A DNA stretch of 64,000 nt from Siphonodentalium dalli (Eukaryota; Mollusca; Scaphopoda; Gadilida; Siphonodentaliidae): the NCBI GenBank assembly GCA_032622095.1, contig CP136062.1, positions 224,396,578 through 224,460,577 of the forward strand. The letters run 5' to 3'. Below, piece after piece: positions 46,983 through 58,300 of this stretch; the stretch's first letter is position 1, and every line of letters begins with the position of its first letter. Below the pieces are notes generated by a model, which was given only the letters and a program-made list of their open reading frames with translations, did not search any database and was not told the origin of the DNA. A program made the position numbers and the translations under genes.

Positions 46983-48440
46983 TCGATATATAGGGTTCCT
47001 CTAATTGGCGTAATTAGCACTCGGAGCGATTGTCACACCACACAGGACGCGGGTTGGGGCTACCCATCGAACCCGTAGCTCCCACGAGTTGCTTCCTCTA
47101 GGACACTGACGCTTGCCGATATATCGTGTTCCTCTAATTGGCGTAATTAGCACTCGGGGCGATAGTCACACCAAACAGGGTGCGGGTTGGGGCTACCCAT
47201 CGAACCCATTAGTCACAGTTGGTGCGCTCCCTGGACTATCGAACGGGACATCAATCTGCTTCCTCGGGTCGACCGTTGGCGATTGGCGTGCCCAGGACGG
47301 CTGTGATTCAGCTCTACTAACACTCGACACACGCCGTCCGTCGCTACAAGTTGTCATCTCGGGGTCAGCGCGGCTGAGGGTTACACCCTGACCATGCTCT
47401 CCGGTGCCTTATGATAATAGTGTGTGGGAATTTGGGCTAAAATTACTAGTAGAATGGCCATTTTACTTTGTCACAATTCAAATTAGGAGACATTTTCTCT
47501 AAAAAATTATTACGTTTACGCTATTATTTGGCACCTGAAAGTTTATCCTCCATGCCTTCTGCCCCAGCTGGGCTTGGAATGGGATCACAGTTCACAGGCT
47601 TGTTTCCTCCTTATTATAAGCCACCACTTCCGGAGGCTTGGCAGACAGGTTACTGGCCGCATTCTGGCCAACAGCTGCCAGTAACTTCAGGTTTGATTTT
47701 AAATGAAAACAAAAGATCTTATTCCCTGACGCCATTATAGCAGGAAGCTTGCTTGGGAACTGGTACCTACTAACCTCCCATCGCCAGTTCGGTCGGTTGG
47801 ATATCGGGATCGGTCGAGCTGCTGCTCCATCCCCGAGATGTACAGGCTCTGGACATTCCTCCGGGGTCCCCAATGACCAGACCTCACATGCAATTAGAAA
47901 TGAAGCTTGTCGTGGTGTATTGTGCTGTTAACACCCCATCGACGGATGGAGATCGGGATCAGGTCGAGCAGTCGCTCCAGCACGAGGTGAAAGGGCTTTC
48001 GACATTCCTTTCGGGTCACCTTTACATGCGCTTACGAGGGAGCTCAGTTAGTTGTTCAGTGTTCTCTGATGCAGCCAAGCGCAGGAAGAAAATTAATGTC
48101 GAATTTTTATTAGCAAATAACCTCAGATTGACATGATTTGATAGCATTGTTCTACAATCAGTTACAATTTAACAGAACATCAGAGTGCTTTCCCTTGTTT
48201 CGAGGGTTCCAAGGAAGAGATAGAAACCTTTACGACCAGGGAACTGTCACTTGTTGATGTATAGTGTTCCCTTCATTGGCGTAATTAGCGCTCAGGACGA
48301 TAGTCCCACCAAACAGGTCGCGGGTTGGGGCTACCCATCGAACCCATTGGCCGCATTTGGTGGGCTTTCTGGACTATCGACAGGGACTCCAAGTCGGATA
48401 CTCGGGACGACGGTTGGCGTACCCTGGGACAGTCAAATGA
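46983..48440 (+). repeat. Three tRNA-like/tandem segments inside DIRS-like element 2
   Basis: Units at about 46983, 47117 and 48256 share gttcctctaattggcgtaat, tagcactcgg and gcgggttggggctacccatc. TGGCGTAATTAGC and GGGTTGGGGCTACCC are ~45 bp apart, similar to A- and B-box spacing in a tRNA-derived SINE head, but the B box lacks the TTCGA core. The alternative is simply a repeat internal to the element; the + frame also stays open across parts of it. Confidence 0.35.
47468..47740 (+). pseudogene. Gag-like frame remnant in DIRS-like element 2
   Basis: A 90-codon frame containing GLGMGSQFTGLFPP and GYWPHSGQQLPVTSG. A similar order of motifs (DMGSQFTHY, then GYQPFASANG and FTPGF) occurs at about 62835-62960, so the two loci seem to hold copies of one low-complexity retroelement protein. 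No enzymatic or zinc-knuckle motif. Confidence 0.35.
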
Positions 48441-50680
48441 GGAAATAGGATCCAAGTTGCATGGCTTTTGTTCGCATTTGGGTAGCAACTTGCCCTGTGA
48501 TGCCGGTCAATTTGTACCCTGCCCTAACGTCGTCAGAGCTGGGTGGTTATGCCATCGGACTGTACACTTGGCGACCTGGTTTCGACCATCTTGAGAGGTA
48601 TTCAACCATTTTACTGTTCTCGGTTTGGGTTGTGTTCAACTTCTTGCTTTATAAGTTGTTGCTTCTTTCCGTGTTCCATCCAGCTCTTTCGTGGTCACGG
48701 GCTTTGCTGGAGAATGTATATAGCCATTCATATCACTAGATTAGTATATGATTCTCGCCCTTTCATTTTCCTGACTTTTAAGACGTGTTCTGGACTGGTT
48801 CGGGTGCTCGAAAGGGTAAATATTTACATCTCGATTTGGGACGCAAGAATCTGAGATAAACAAGCATACATGCTTTATCTCCGACCTCGCTGTGTTTCCG
48901 TAATAGATACGAATGACATTGGGTGCGTTGGAACTGTGGATTAACTGAGTCGGATTAATTCTTCGTTTCTGTTTGCTCATCCGTTTCATCTCACTTTAAT
49001 AAGGATACCACCTACAGGTATGGTTGCCCAATAACCATGGTTCGACATATGCTCAATTTCAGAACGCTGTTGTCATGAGGTCTAGTTCAGCACCCCGCTC
49101 GGGCTTAATGGGCGACACGGCGTATTAGCCTGGAAAAGAAGAACGAAATGGCTTCTGTGATATCGGCCTTTGCGTCTAATACGTCATTCTTCTTATGGGC
49201 TCGGTTGTCGGTACATAATGGTTTTGTTTTCCCTCATAGTGCTTGATTCGCCTAGTGCTCATTTAATATACTAAGCCAGGTCCTTTGCTGACCTCAGCGA
49301 TTGCCAATGCAGGATAATGTTGCACCTAAGGGGCAGCATATGAATCGTGTTGGGGACACTTCATAAAGCCGGATGAAGATTCTTGCCAGATGCTTCTCCT
49401 CGTGCGAGATTCACTAGCATTGGGTGTCGGATGCCAGATCATATGATCCGCCCTCTCGATTCGCACTTCGGGCGATGGTTGTCTCTGGAACAGGGTCCCA
49501 TTGGAGGGGCACGCCATCCTTACCGGAAGGGATACCTTGCGCCATCGACTCGTCGGGGACCAGTCAGCAGAGCTCGAACAGTTGGGGCGTGGTGGCCCTT
49601 GGTCTGCTTTTCATTACCTACCTGCCGTCGGTTTCCGCTGGTTTTGGGCTTGTGCCACAATCCTGATGCATCGTTAGTACAATTTTGTTTTTGTGGATTT
49701 CCACCTTAATGACATTGGAATTTCGGTTCCTGGCTGCCTTTCTGTCATGGATACAGTAGCCTGTGATTGGTCAGTTGGGTTTAACTGTGTTAGTGGACAT
49801 TTCCACATTTGGGAACGTCATCAGGGGAAAATGCCATGGCTTATTGCATCTTAGTCGGTGATATCTCGAACTCCAGGCTTCAAACTAAGTTTTCTGCTGT
49901 GAAACTCCAATTCTGAGCCCTGTTCTTCATACGGCCTGAGCCTTGCAACGTATGTCCGTGTAATACCCATTCGCTTCCCGGTCAGACTATTGGTCAATGA
50001 TACCTCCTCCTCAATTAGTTGGTGTCGGGCCCTTTTTTGGGAGCTTGCAGCCGTTTTTCATCGGGCTCTCATCGTGTACTGGGACACGGCCCAACCCACT
50101 CAAGATTTGGTTCCGGGGTTGGTTCTATTGTTTTTAAGGGGGGTCTTCTTTATAACTTGCCGCTTTTGCTGCCTGGGTTAGCCTGTTAGGTAATACCCGG
50201 CTGGGGATTTCTTGTCAACGGGTATTTTTCTATTTCCATTTCCTTAGTACATGGATGCTTCTCCCCTTTCGGGGGGGGGGGGGGGGGGGGGGGTGTTACC
50301 CGTACCTTTCCCGGCAAGTACTCGGCTGATACATTATTAGCCCTAAGTTCCGATGCGAATGTCGTCTCCGTCTCCATGTCTTCTGAAGCTATTTACTTTA
50401 CTTGCAGGGGTCTTAAAACTCTTCAGTGGCCACTTTTTGTTCGTTTGAGCTTGCTGACAGGTATTAGTTTTAGGCTGTAATATTACATTGGATTATGGTC
50501 CTATTGTGCATGTGTATATATATATATGTATATACATATATATCTATACCGGTATGTCTGTGCATGTATATGTATATATTGTAGGTTATCAGGTCAATCC
50601 AGTTCTTTGATTCAGATGCATAGCGGTGTTTGTTTCCTCGTGGCCTCCACCTGTTAGAAAATTCTATTCTTTACCATATA
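48441..50680. other. Decayed interior of DIRS-like element 2
   Basis: Short frames with many stops. Near 49010-49130 the + frame reads IPPTGMVAQ-stop-PWFD and then HGVLAWKRR, faintly like the post-RNase H tract of DIRS-type polyproteins. 50505-50580 is (TA)-rich. G-run at 50269-50293. Confidence 0.35.
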
Positions 50681-51354
50681 GTTCAGTGGGCAAGATACTT
50701 TTGACGGAGATACAATATTTTCCAAAATAAGTAAAATATATATCTCCTAGAAGTATCTTGCCCACTGAACGCTGAGCTCCCTCCCAGGGTTTCGCACCCA
50801 CCCCGCTCACGAGGAATGTCCTACTGGGGATAAAAAATATGGCGAATACTTCACTACGTGTCAGAAATCACGTGATTACACGTGTCATGAACATGACAGA
50901 GGATATGTACCATAGAATTTCGTACTGTTTTTTTTTCAACTCGGAGAGTTAACCCCTAGCTCCTACTTGGGATAATATACCATATAGTTCAGTGGGCAAG
51001 ATACTTCTAGGAGATATATATTTTACTTATTTAGGAAAATATTGTGTTTATGTCCTATGCCATTACTGGAACGGTGAAGCAAGTAGGGAGCTAGCAATCA
51101 CAAATTATACTCCATCGTATATACATGAAATCAATGCACATTATAGATATCACTTGTCGGATTAGTCCAGAATAAATTATTAATTATTCAATTAACTCAT
51201 TGAATTTCTACCCACCATTGAGCTAGGAGTGTGACTAGGGCAATATTTAATTCCCCTATTTGTCAAGTTAAGCTATTTGACAATATCATATAGACATTTA
51301 TAAAGTAACCTAGGGGAAGACACCCCCTCACAGGTTACAGCAGGCTTTCTGTAG

Positions 51355-53250
51355 CATGTATTTTTCAGGATAGCATCACTAAATTTCACCCTCTGGGGAC
51401 CTCATTCTTAAAATGACAGACACACTATTTGTAGGCTTGCATGAGACTTTTTTCCAGAATCAAAATTTTGTACCATAGAATTTTCGTACCATTTTTTCAA
51501 TTCGGAGAGTTAACCCCTCCTACTTGGGATAATATACCATATAGTTCAGTGGGCAAGATACTTCTAGGAGATATATATTTTACCTATTTTGGAAAATAAT
51601 GTATCTAGTGAATTTTGCAGTTTGTTGTCATGAGACACCGAAAGACACAATGGTAGACAATGTCGATCACTAGCTGATTCGATTCGAGATTTGATTCGAT
51701 GTTGAAATCAGGAAAGAGATTCAATATCGAGATTCGATTCGATGCAAAATCCCCGATTCGCAGATTCCTACATGAATACTAATAAGTTTTTCAGAATGGA
51801 TAAATAAAAATTAAAATATAAAATAATGTTGTCGCTTAAACTTTTTATGTCCATGAGAGGGATTGGAGCATCTTTTGGGTGAGGCTCTTTACGTAGTATG
51901 TGGGAAAACAACTTCACTCATCATCTCCAGTCTGATTACCAACAAGTATTGACCATCTTTTTCTTATCCAGCCTTAAATTTAGACACATTTACTACTCAA
52001 TTATATAACCAAGCCATGAAATAGTTTGTCTGACATTTGCAGAATGAGGTCCCTGAGGGGGAATTTAGTGACGATATCCCTCTGTGGACCTCATACTACT
52101 TAGGCCCCAACTGCTATGGGATAACTAGGATCAGATTGAAGTTCCCCAGTTGAAGTTGGTGATGTTCGACCATTAGTCTTCCCAGAAGATGAGGCCAAAG
52201 TAGAATAAGGTCCTCAGAGGGTGAATTGTGTTTCTCGCCCGCCGTGTGGGATAGTGTTAATAAATTCACCCTCTGTGGACTTCATTCTGCAAATGACAGA
52301 CACTATTTCAAGGCTTGTCTATAACAAGAACAATTTCATCATGAGTTTCAAAAATTCCTAAATCATAGTCACACTTTTACATATTGAATAATGACCTTAC
52401 AAATAGAGTTATGCCCCTTCTTGTCTCAGAATTTACTGATTATTTTAGTGTCTGGATGATATAGTTTTTCCATTTGTATTCAAATTAGGTATGTGGATTA
52501 ATATATTGTTTGCAGTGTGGTCTGATTCAATCATTTCAATCATATGGCCATTCTAGACTTAAACTTCACCAATAATTTTGGTGTTGTCCTATCAAATGAA
52601 ATTAGGTATGATATCAGGTCGGGCACATCCTGTATTTAACTATAATAGTTGAATATGAATATTGCCGTTTTGTGAATTTGATAAAAGAGGGATAATCAAA
52701 AATCATATTTCACAAAAAAATATTAAAAATCAGTGCCCCACTAATGCGGTACCATGTTTGTATTTGTGACGAAATAATGTGTCTTGATCCATGCAAAAGA
52801 TTAATCATGACGGCACATGATAATGAAGTCAACTAACATTCTATTTGTCTAAATATTTCAACGAATGAGCATTTGAGTCGCATGTCAATGTCATTTACAA
52901 AGGCATATTTGTGGCATTATTAATGGAAATAATCTGGTGCAAATGGTTACATATCAAATTTCACATAGACTCCCAAGAGAATACATTGACCTAACAATAT
53001 TTACCTTGACCTTGTAAGCCAGTGTATTCTCTTTAAATGCAAGCCCCCCTATGTGAGACTCGCATATATAAGAGTATGCACTGTCGCAGGATCTTTAATG
53101 CTGCACCAGCCTAGCTCCAATCATGAAAGGGTCAATGGAAATTAAATGTAATTAAAACTTTCATTAATACCAAGCCTTGAAATAGTGTGCTTGTCATTTG
53201 TAAATTGAGGTCCCCAGAGGGTGAATTTGGAGATGCTAGCCTGCCATGTA
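51355..53250. mobile_element. Cluster of MITE copies and one solo DIRS-like right end
   Basis: Fold-back 'cagagggtgaattt' family at 51360-51445 (half), 52015-52095, 52190-52320 and 53165-53250 (half). A solo right terminal repeat of the DIRS-like family is at 51455-51600 (gttaacccctcctacttggg ... atacttctaggagatatata). The double-hairpin family appears as relics at 52970-53100. 51600-51780 contains 'gattcgattcgatg' repeats. Confidence 0.7.
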
Positions 53251-53508
53251 GGTTGCTTTCATAGACTCGTCATCCCACCAGTAACAGCGGCGGAGTGGAT
53301 GATAATACTGTGCTTCTGGGTGAAGGCAGTAACTGCTACCTCTCTCTGAAACATAAACCACATATTCGCGATCTGAGTGATCCATTAAGTCAAAGGGAGA
53401 TAACTGTCAGACTGTCAATGAACCTGTTAATTTATAAATTGTTAAAGCCGTACTCCAGTTATGTTTATGCATGATCGAAACGACTTAGCCATCCCCATGG
53501 AGTACATT
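53251..53508 (-). pseudogene. Inverted partial copy of the CTLD B first-half exon and its upstream intron
   Basis: On the minus strand this matches about 22035-22150 plus 22498-22630: intron, then acceptor tttatgtttcag, then the first ~95 bp of the exon (RGSSYCLHPEAQYYHPLRRC...). It stops at gaaagcaacc with the last ~85 bp and the donor missing. The frame is open and only a few bases differ. It lies antisense in the CTLD C intron, 120-380 bp upstream of the true acceptor, so it cannot be used in the sense transcript. It lacks the 344-bp MITE found in the parent. Confidence 0.9.
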
Positions 53509-53630
53509 ATTATATCCTATGGGAGACTCGCATGTATAAGAGAATTCATTGGCACAGGATCTTTAATGCTGCACCAGTGCAGCTCCCATCATGGGAGGCA
53601 TAAATACTTACAGTAATCATACTTTTTCAG

Positions 53631-53836
53631 GTTGAATAACAATATGAAAAAACATTATTTTGGAGCTCATGATTCGGGCGCAGGATGGACTAACTACGAT
53701 GAAGAGCCACTCGATTACACTAACTGGGCTCCCGGTCAACCAGTGCCTGGTAGAAATGCAGGTCTCCTGAGATCTGATAAGTATTGGATGGGTAGTATTC
53801 CATCATATACAAATCCTGCTCTCTGCCAATCAGTGT
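53631..53836 (+). CDS. CTLD C, second-half exon
   Basis: Completes CTLD C with the exon at 30297. Acceptor catactttttcag ends at 53630 and is entered in phase 2, restoring GTG valine; donor GTGAGT begins at 53837 in phase 1. Landmarks: HYFGAHDSG (replacing WIGL), YTNWAPGQPVPG (the typical Y-x-NW-x-x-GQP lead-in to the binding loop, but QPV instead of QPD) and the final ALCQSV (Cys4). Cys2 and Cys3 are absent, so only the Cys1-Cys4 bond can form. At 206 bp it is the shortest second half. This looks like a diverged, structurally relaxed domain. The exon's last bases seed the following minisatellite. Confidence 0.87.
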
Positions 53837-54565
53837 GTGAGTATCCCCATTCTATTATCACCTGTCTATTGTCACTGTGATGTTACCCAATCCTTGTAAT
53901 AATGTGTTTGACATCAGTGTGTGAGTATTCCCATTCTATTCTCACCTGTCTATTTTCATTGTGATGTTACCCAATCCTATTAATAATGTGTTTAACATCA
54001 GTGTGTGAGTATCCCCATTCTATTGTCACCTGTCTATTGTCGCTGTGATGTTACCCAATCCTTGCAATAATGTGTTTGCCATCAGTGTGTGAGTATCCCC
54101 ATTCTATTTTCACTGTGATGTTACACAATCCTTGTATTAATGTGTTTAACATCAGTGTGTGAGTATCCCCATTCTATTCTCACCTGTCTATTTTCATTGT
54201 GATGTTACACAATCCTTGTAATAATGTGTTTGACATCAGTGTGTGAGTATCCCCATTCTATTCTCACCTGTCTATTGTCGCTGTGATGTTACCCAATCCT
54301 TGTAATAATGTGTTTAACATCAGTGTGTGAGTATCCCCATTCTATTCTCACCTGTCTATTGTCGCTGTGATGTTACCCAAGCCTTGTAATAATGTATTTG
54401 ACATCAGTGTGTGAGTATTTTCCGTTCTATTCTCACCTGTCTATTGTCACTGATGTTATCTTGTAATAATGTATTTGACATCAGTGTGTGAGCATCCCCA
54501 TTCTATTCTCACATGTCTATTGTATTGTCACTGTGATGTTACCCAATCCTTGTAGTAACGTGTAA
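53828..54565 (+). repeat. ~68-92 bp minisatellite that reiterates the CTLD C exon 3' end and its 5' splice site
   Basis: Nine copies of atcagtgtgtgagtatcccc, attctattctcacctgtcta, tgtgatgttacccaatcctt. The first overlaps the exon (atcagtgt|gtgagt); later ones begin near 53916, 53998, 54082, 54152, 54234, 54319, 54403 and 54479. Almost all keep GTGTGAGT, so decoy donors follow the real one; the last reads gtgagc. Confidence 0.93.
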
Positions 54566-54570
54566 TAAAT

Positions 54571-54725
54571 AGAGTAATCAATTAGATCAGAGAATTATAT
54601 TAAATAACTCACTCGAGGCGAGAGACGTTCAGGTAAAAAAAACTTTGTGTGCACTCGTTTCTTACAGACGTCTCTCGCCTCTCATGAAATATTTAACGTA
54701 ATTCTCAGAACCAATTGATTACTCT
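54571..54725. mobile_element. Fold-back element (~155 bp)
   Basis: Arms agagtaatcaattagatcag and the inverted ccaattgattactct enclose a second pairing (ggcgagagacgt / acgtctctcgcc). No relatives noticed in this window. Confidence 0.75.
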
Positions 54726-55041
54726 CTATGTCTTGCAATTTATTCAACGGAATATAGCTCAAAAGGTACTTTGGCATGGGAAGTATGTTGTTTTATGTAT
54801 AAAATAGCACAGTTGACATTGTCCGTCATTGCATTGCGTTACGTCATAATCGATTCAATGTGTCAAAATAGCTCTGTTTGTGCATACGCTGTTTTCTCAG
54901 AATGCAACTGAATTTTCAACTGCTTTTATCATTATTATTGAAAATATATCAGTTGATTTGAAATGATATATAAGAGATTAGATATAATTATGGCAAAGTT
55001 TTTTGAAACAATAGTATAAATCTCTCCAAATTACATAATGT

Positions 55042-55130
55042 GAATGACTGTTGCTATGCATTCATGACCTCTTGTTGCTATGCATTCATGACCTCTTGTT
55101 GCTATGCATTCATGACCTCTTGTTGCTATT
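55042..55130 (+). repeat. 24-bp tandem repeat, ~3.5 copies
   Basis: Unit tgttgctatgcattcatgac plus ctct, nearly identical copies, ending ~110 bp before the EGF 2 exon. Confidence 0.93.
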
Positions 55131-55238
55131 TAGGATATGGATTTTGAAACATCGAGTCATTGAATTTGAGGATAGGAAGCTAATTATATTGAAGATAAAT
55201 TTGGTACATGTACTTAAATATCTTTATTTGTGTTCCAG

Positions 55239-55352
55239 TTATAGAGAACTGTTACCCTAACCCATGCTTGAATGGAGGAACATGTGTGGAGATGATACAC
55301 AACTATACATGTAAATGTCATGCTCGTTACCAGGGCGACAATTGTGAAAAAT
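55239..55352 (+). CDS. EGF-like domain exon 2
   Basis: A complete six-cysteine EGF-like module with the same spacing as EGF 1 (x4, x5, x8, x1, x8): CYPNPC, CLNGGTC, CKC, then YQGDNCEK. Acceptor ttgtgttccag ends at 55238, donor GTAAGT at 55353, both phase 1; 114 bp, identical in length to EGF 1. Upstream junction codon is TTT (CQSV-F-IENC); downstream is TAT (CEK-Y-IPEEAC). Linking CTLD C to CTLD D, it repeats the EGF-then-CTLD order seen at 12173-14545, suggesting duplication of an EGF-CTLD block. The residues before Cys1 do not form a calcium-binding EGF consensus. Confidence 0.92.
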
Positions 55353-57214
55353 GTAAGTTGCAATTGATTCACTAATTTAAACAGTCATATATTATTGGTC
55401 CAACCAGCTTTTCTATTAATTCATCTATCAAAATTACATTTATTTTTATTTGTGAAAATTATCTTTATGTTCTAACTCACTTCGCTCGAACATATAACTG
55501 GCTTTGCTCGAACAAAATAATATATTTACTGTATAACAACTACAAATGAGATTTGATATGTTTTATTAAAGGTCGGCCAGTAAACAATATTTAACAGTAC
55601 AGAACATTGACAATTACAGTAATGCTCTAAGTAATCGACCCCTTAACCACAGCAGAATTATGGGTAACTTTTCAGGATTTAGTCGGAAATATAGCTTGTT
55701 GCCATTCATCTGAAAGCTCTCCCCACCCAAGCACCAACCATTGGATCATGGTCTACGATCCCATATCTAGTCCTGAAACAAACTCTGCATAGCTGTTAGC
55801 ACAAGGGGTACCTCCTCCCAAAACTGAAGCAGAAATATTGGTTGGGTTTGCGCAAATTAATTGTCGACTGATTCGGACGAAAGCTTTTACCTGAAAGAGG
55901 CCGTGTGCTGTGACCTGACGCCAGATGAAATAGTTCCTCTCTTAATATCGACGTGCTTTGTTCAATGCTTTAACATATACTCGTTTACTCTAGGGCAAAC
56001 AAATGCATTATCTCCGTTAGTTGACAGTTGGTGAAAGTGAGGAATAGAAGCTGGCAACTTGAGTGACTGATTTCCATATCGCTCCGTGTGTACTGAACTG
56101 GTCAGATATGTGGGCTTTTCTTTTCTGTCAGATCTATTTGTAGTTATCACAAGTTTCCTGTTCCAAATGCAAGCAGCAACCAGACAGGATAAATAATTTC
56201 CTGCCAGCTACAGTAATGCCCTAAATAATCGACTCCTTAACCACAGCAGAATTATGGGTAACTTTGTAGGATTTAGTTGGAAATATGGCTTGTTGCCATT
56301 CATCGGAAAGCTCTCAGTTATTTAGGGCATTACTGTATGCTATGGCATCTGTTTATTTTCGAATTTGGTATTCAGGATGGCATCTAAAAACAAGGATTAA
56401 CCTTCTCTTTACTAAACGGATTCTCCCAGTCAGTTAAAAAGTGTACATCACGATGGTCTATTATTCCTTATTATTCATGTCTTAGTTTTGGCAGAAGAAG
56501 AGATTTCTCCTCTCTCAATTATTCTCTTCCATACAATCTATATAACCATGTAAACATCGTCGACTCTGTTCCTTTTACACCTACTTCTCCCCCCTTCCCC
56601 TTCTACCGACCAAAATACCTCAGCACTTCCTTCTCTCCTCAAAATGTTTAAGGGATGACCTCCACAAGCATTTCTGTGAAGGCAAGCAGGGCTCATCCAC
56701 AAAAACACGACCAACCCGATCACGATAGTGCCAAAAGAATGGTACAAAATTTTAATGCTCTTGTTTTAAAAATGAAAAAAAAAATTATTTTACCTATATA
56801 AATATATTTTATTCATGTGCCCCCTAATAATCCTCAGTTGATTGAGGGTATGGGGTATACTGTAGATGTAGATGAGTGTAAACAACTGCATACCTGTCTT
56901 AATGGGGACAGGAACCAGACTCTTTTCTTAATATAATTGGCTGTGATCAACACCTGTAACCACAGACCAACAGGCAAGTTTCATGCTACCCTTTTCAGTA
57001 TATAAAAATAGAAGTGAAAAATTCATACAAATTTGGTTTAGTCTAATTAAGGGAAGCATCTGGGTAGGTATATATAAAGTCCCTGTTTTGACTAACCCGG
57101 CCATAGTGTGATCATGCCGTGAATAGAGAATTTAAAAGTGTCCATCTTTGAAAGAAAGTGTTTTCCTTTCTAGTGGAAAAGCATTTCAATGTTAGCTCAT
57201 AAATATTTTTATGG
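55353..57214. other. Intron with partial fold-back MITEs
   Basis: 55617-55720 and 56208-56340 are copies of the 'gtaatgctctaaataatcga' hairpin family (see 26840-27041). The first is cut short after 'catctgaaagctctcc'. No exon recognised. Confidence 0.6.
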
Positions 57215-58300
57215 TGATTTATGGGTTTGTGTCTGTCCGTCTGTGCGTCGGGCATCCTTCCGTCCATCAACAATTTCAGTTGGCACACCCTACATGTCAC
57301 GTCTCTCATCCGATCGTCACCAAACTTCAAATTGATCTTCAGGGTAACCTCTAGATGTGAGCCATCAATTTTCCCCGAAGTTTGTTAAGAATCATGGCCG
57401 CTAGCAGCCATCTTGGATTTCAAATTTGGGTTTATTGGCACACACTGCAGCCCGCATTTATTGGAAAAATTGTTTTGACAATTAATAGCCATGTTTAAAA
57501 TCACCTCTAGATGGGAGCTTTCGAATTTGAACAATTTTCGATGAAAAACATGGCCACCAGCAGCCATCTTTTATTTTACTTTACTCTTTGCATCATTTGG
57601 CACACCATACAGACCACATGCCTCATCCGATCATCACCAAACTTCATATGGATATTCGGGGTAACCTCTAAATGGGAGCCATAAAATTGTTCCAAATTTC
57701 GTTGAAATTATGAACACTAGATTTTACTCTTTTTATGACTAAATCCTTCGGCACACCCTACAGGTCACCTCCCTCATCCGATCATCACCAAACTTCATAT
57801 GGATCTTCAGTGTGACCTCTAGATGGGAGCCATCAATTTAAAAAAAAAATTATTTTAAAACATGGCTTTCTTGGATTTCAAATTTGAATCCATCGGCACA
57901 CCCTGCAGCTGTTTTGAAAATTTACAGCATGTTTAGAATCACATCTGGGTGGGAGCTATCGAATTTGAATAATTTTCCATGTAAAACATGGCCACTGACA
58001 GCCATCTTGGATTTTACTATTTGCATGACTAAATCCTTTGGTACACCCCACAGACCACAATCCTCATCTAATCATCATCAAACTTCATATGTATGTTCAA
58101 GGCAACCTCTAGATGGGAGCTTACTATGCCGCTGGCAGCCATCTTGGATTTTACTCTTAGCATGACTAATTTCTTTGTCACACCATACAGAGCACATCCT
58201 TCATCTGATTGTCACCAAACTTCATATTGATCTTCATGGTGACAACTAGATGGAAGCTATAAAATTTGTTTGAATTTCATTGGAAAACAGGAATTCATAA
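57215..58300 (+). repeat. Tandem array of a ~200-bp dispersed repeat, about five copies
   Basis: Recurring words: tcatccgatcatcaccaaac, ttcatatggatcttcagggt, gacctctagatgggagccat, aacatggccgccagcagcca and tcttggattttactc. Copies start near 57295, 57480, 57610, 57770 and 58050 with internal deletions. One diverged copy lies at 11770-12075. Confidence 0.85.

Larger units (their letters stand above)
46136..51045 (+). mobile_element. DIRS-like element 2 (degraded, 4.9 kb)
   Basis: Left terminal repeat about 46136-46335 and inverted right repeat about 50829-51045 share atgacagaggatatgtacca, cacgtgattacacgtgtcat and the terminal cagtgggcaagatactt. The internal hairpin at 50681-50770 is the reverse complement of right end joined to left end: tatctccgtcaaaagtatct matches the left terminus and tctaggagatatatatttta the right. 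Length, hairpin position (~350 bp from the right end) and a G-run at 50269-50293 parallel element 1. All enzymatic regions are degraded. Confidence 0.68.

Noticed and set aside
49326-49709. 108-codon frame as a tyrosine recombinase remnant
   Set aside because: Arg-rich, but the conserved R...HxxR...Y pattern cannot be placed; left as unassigned interior of DIRS-like element 2.
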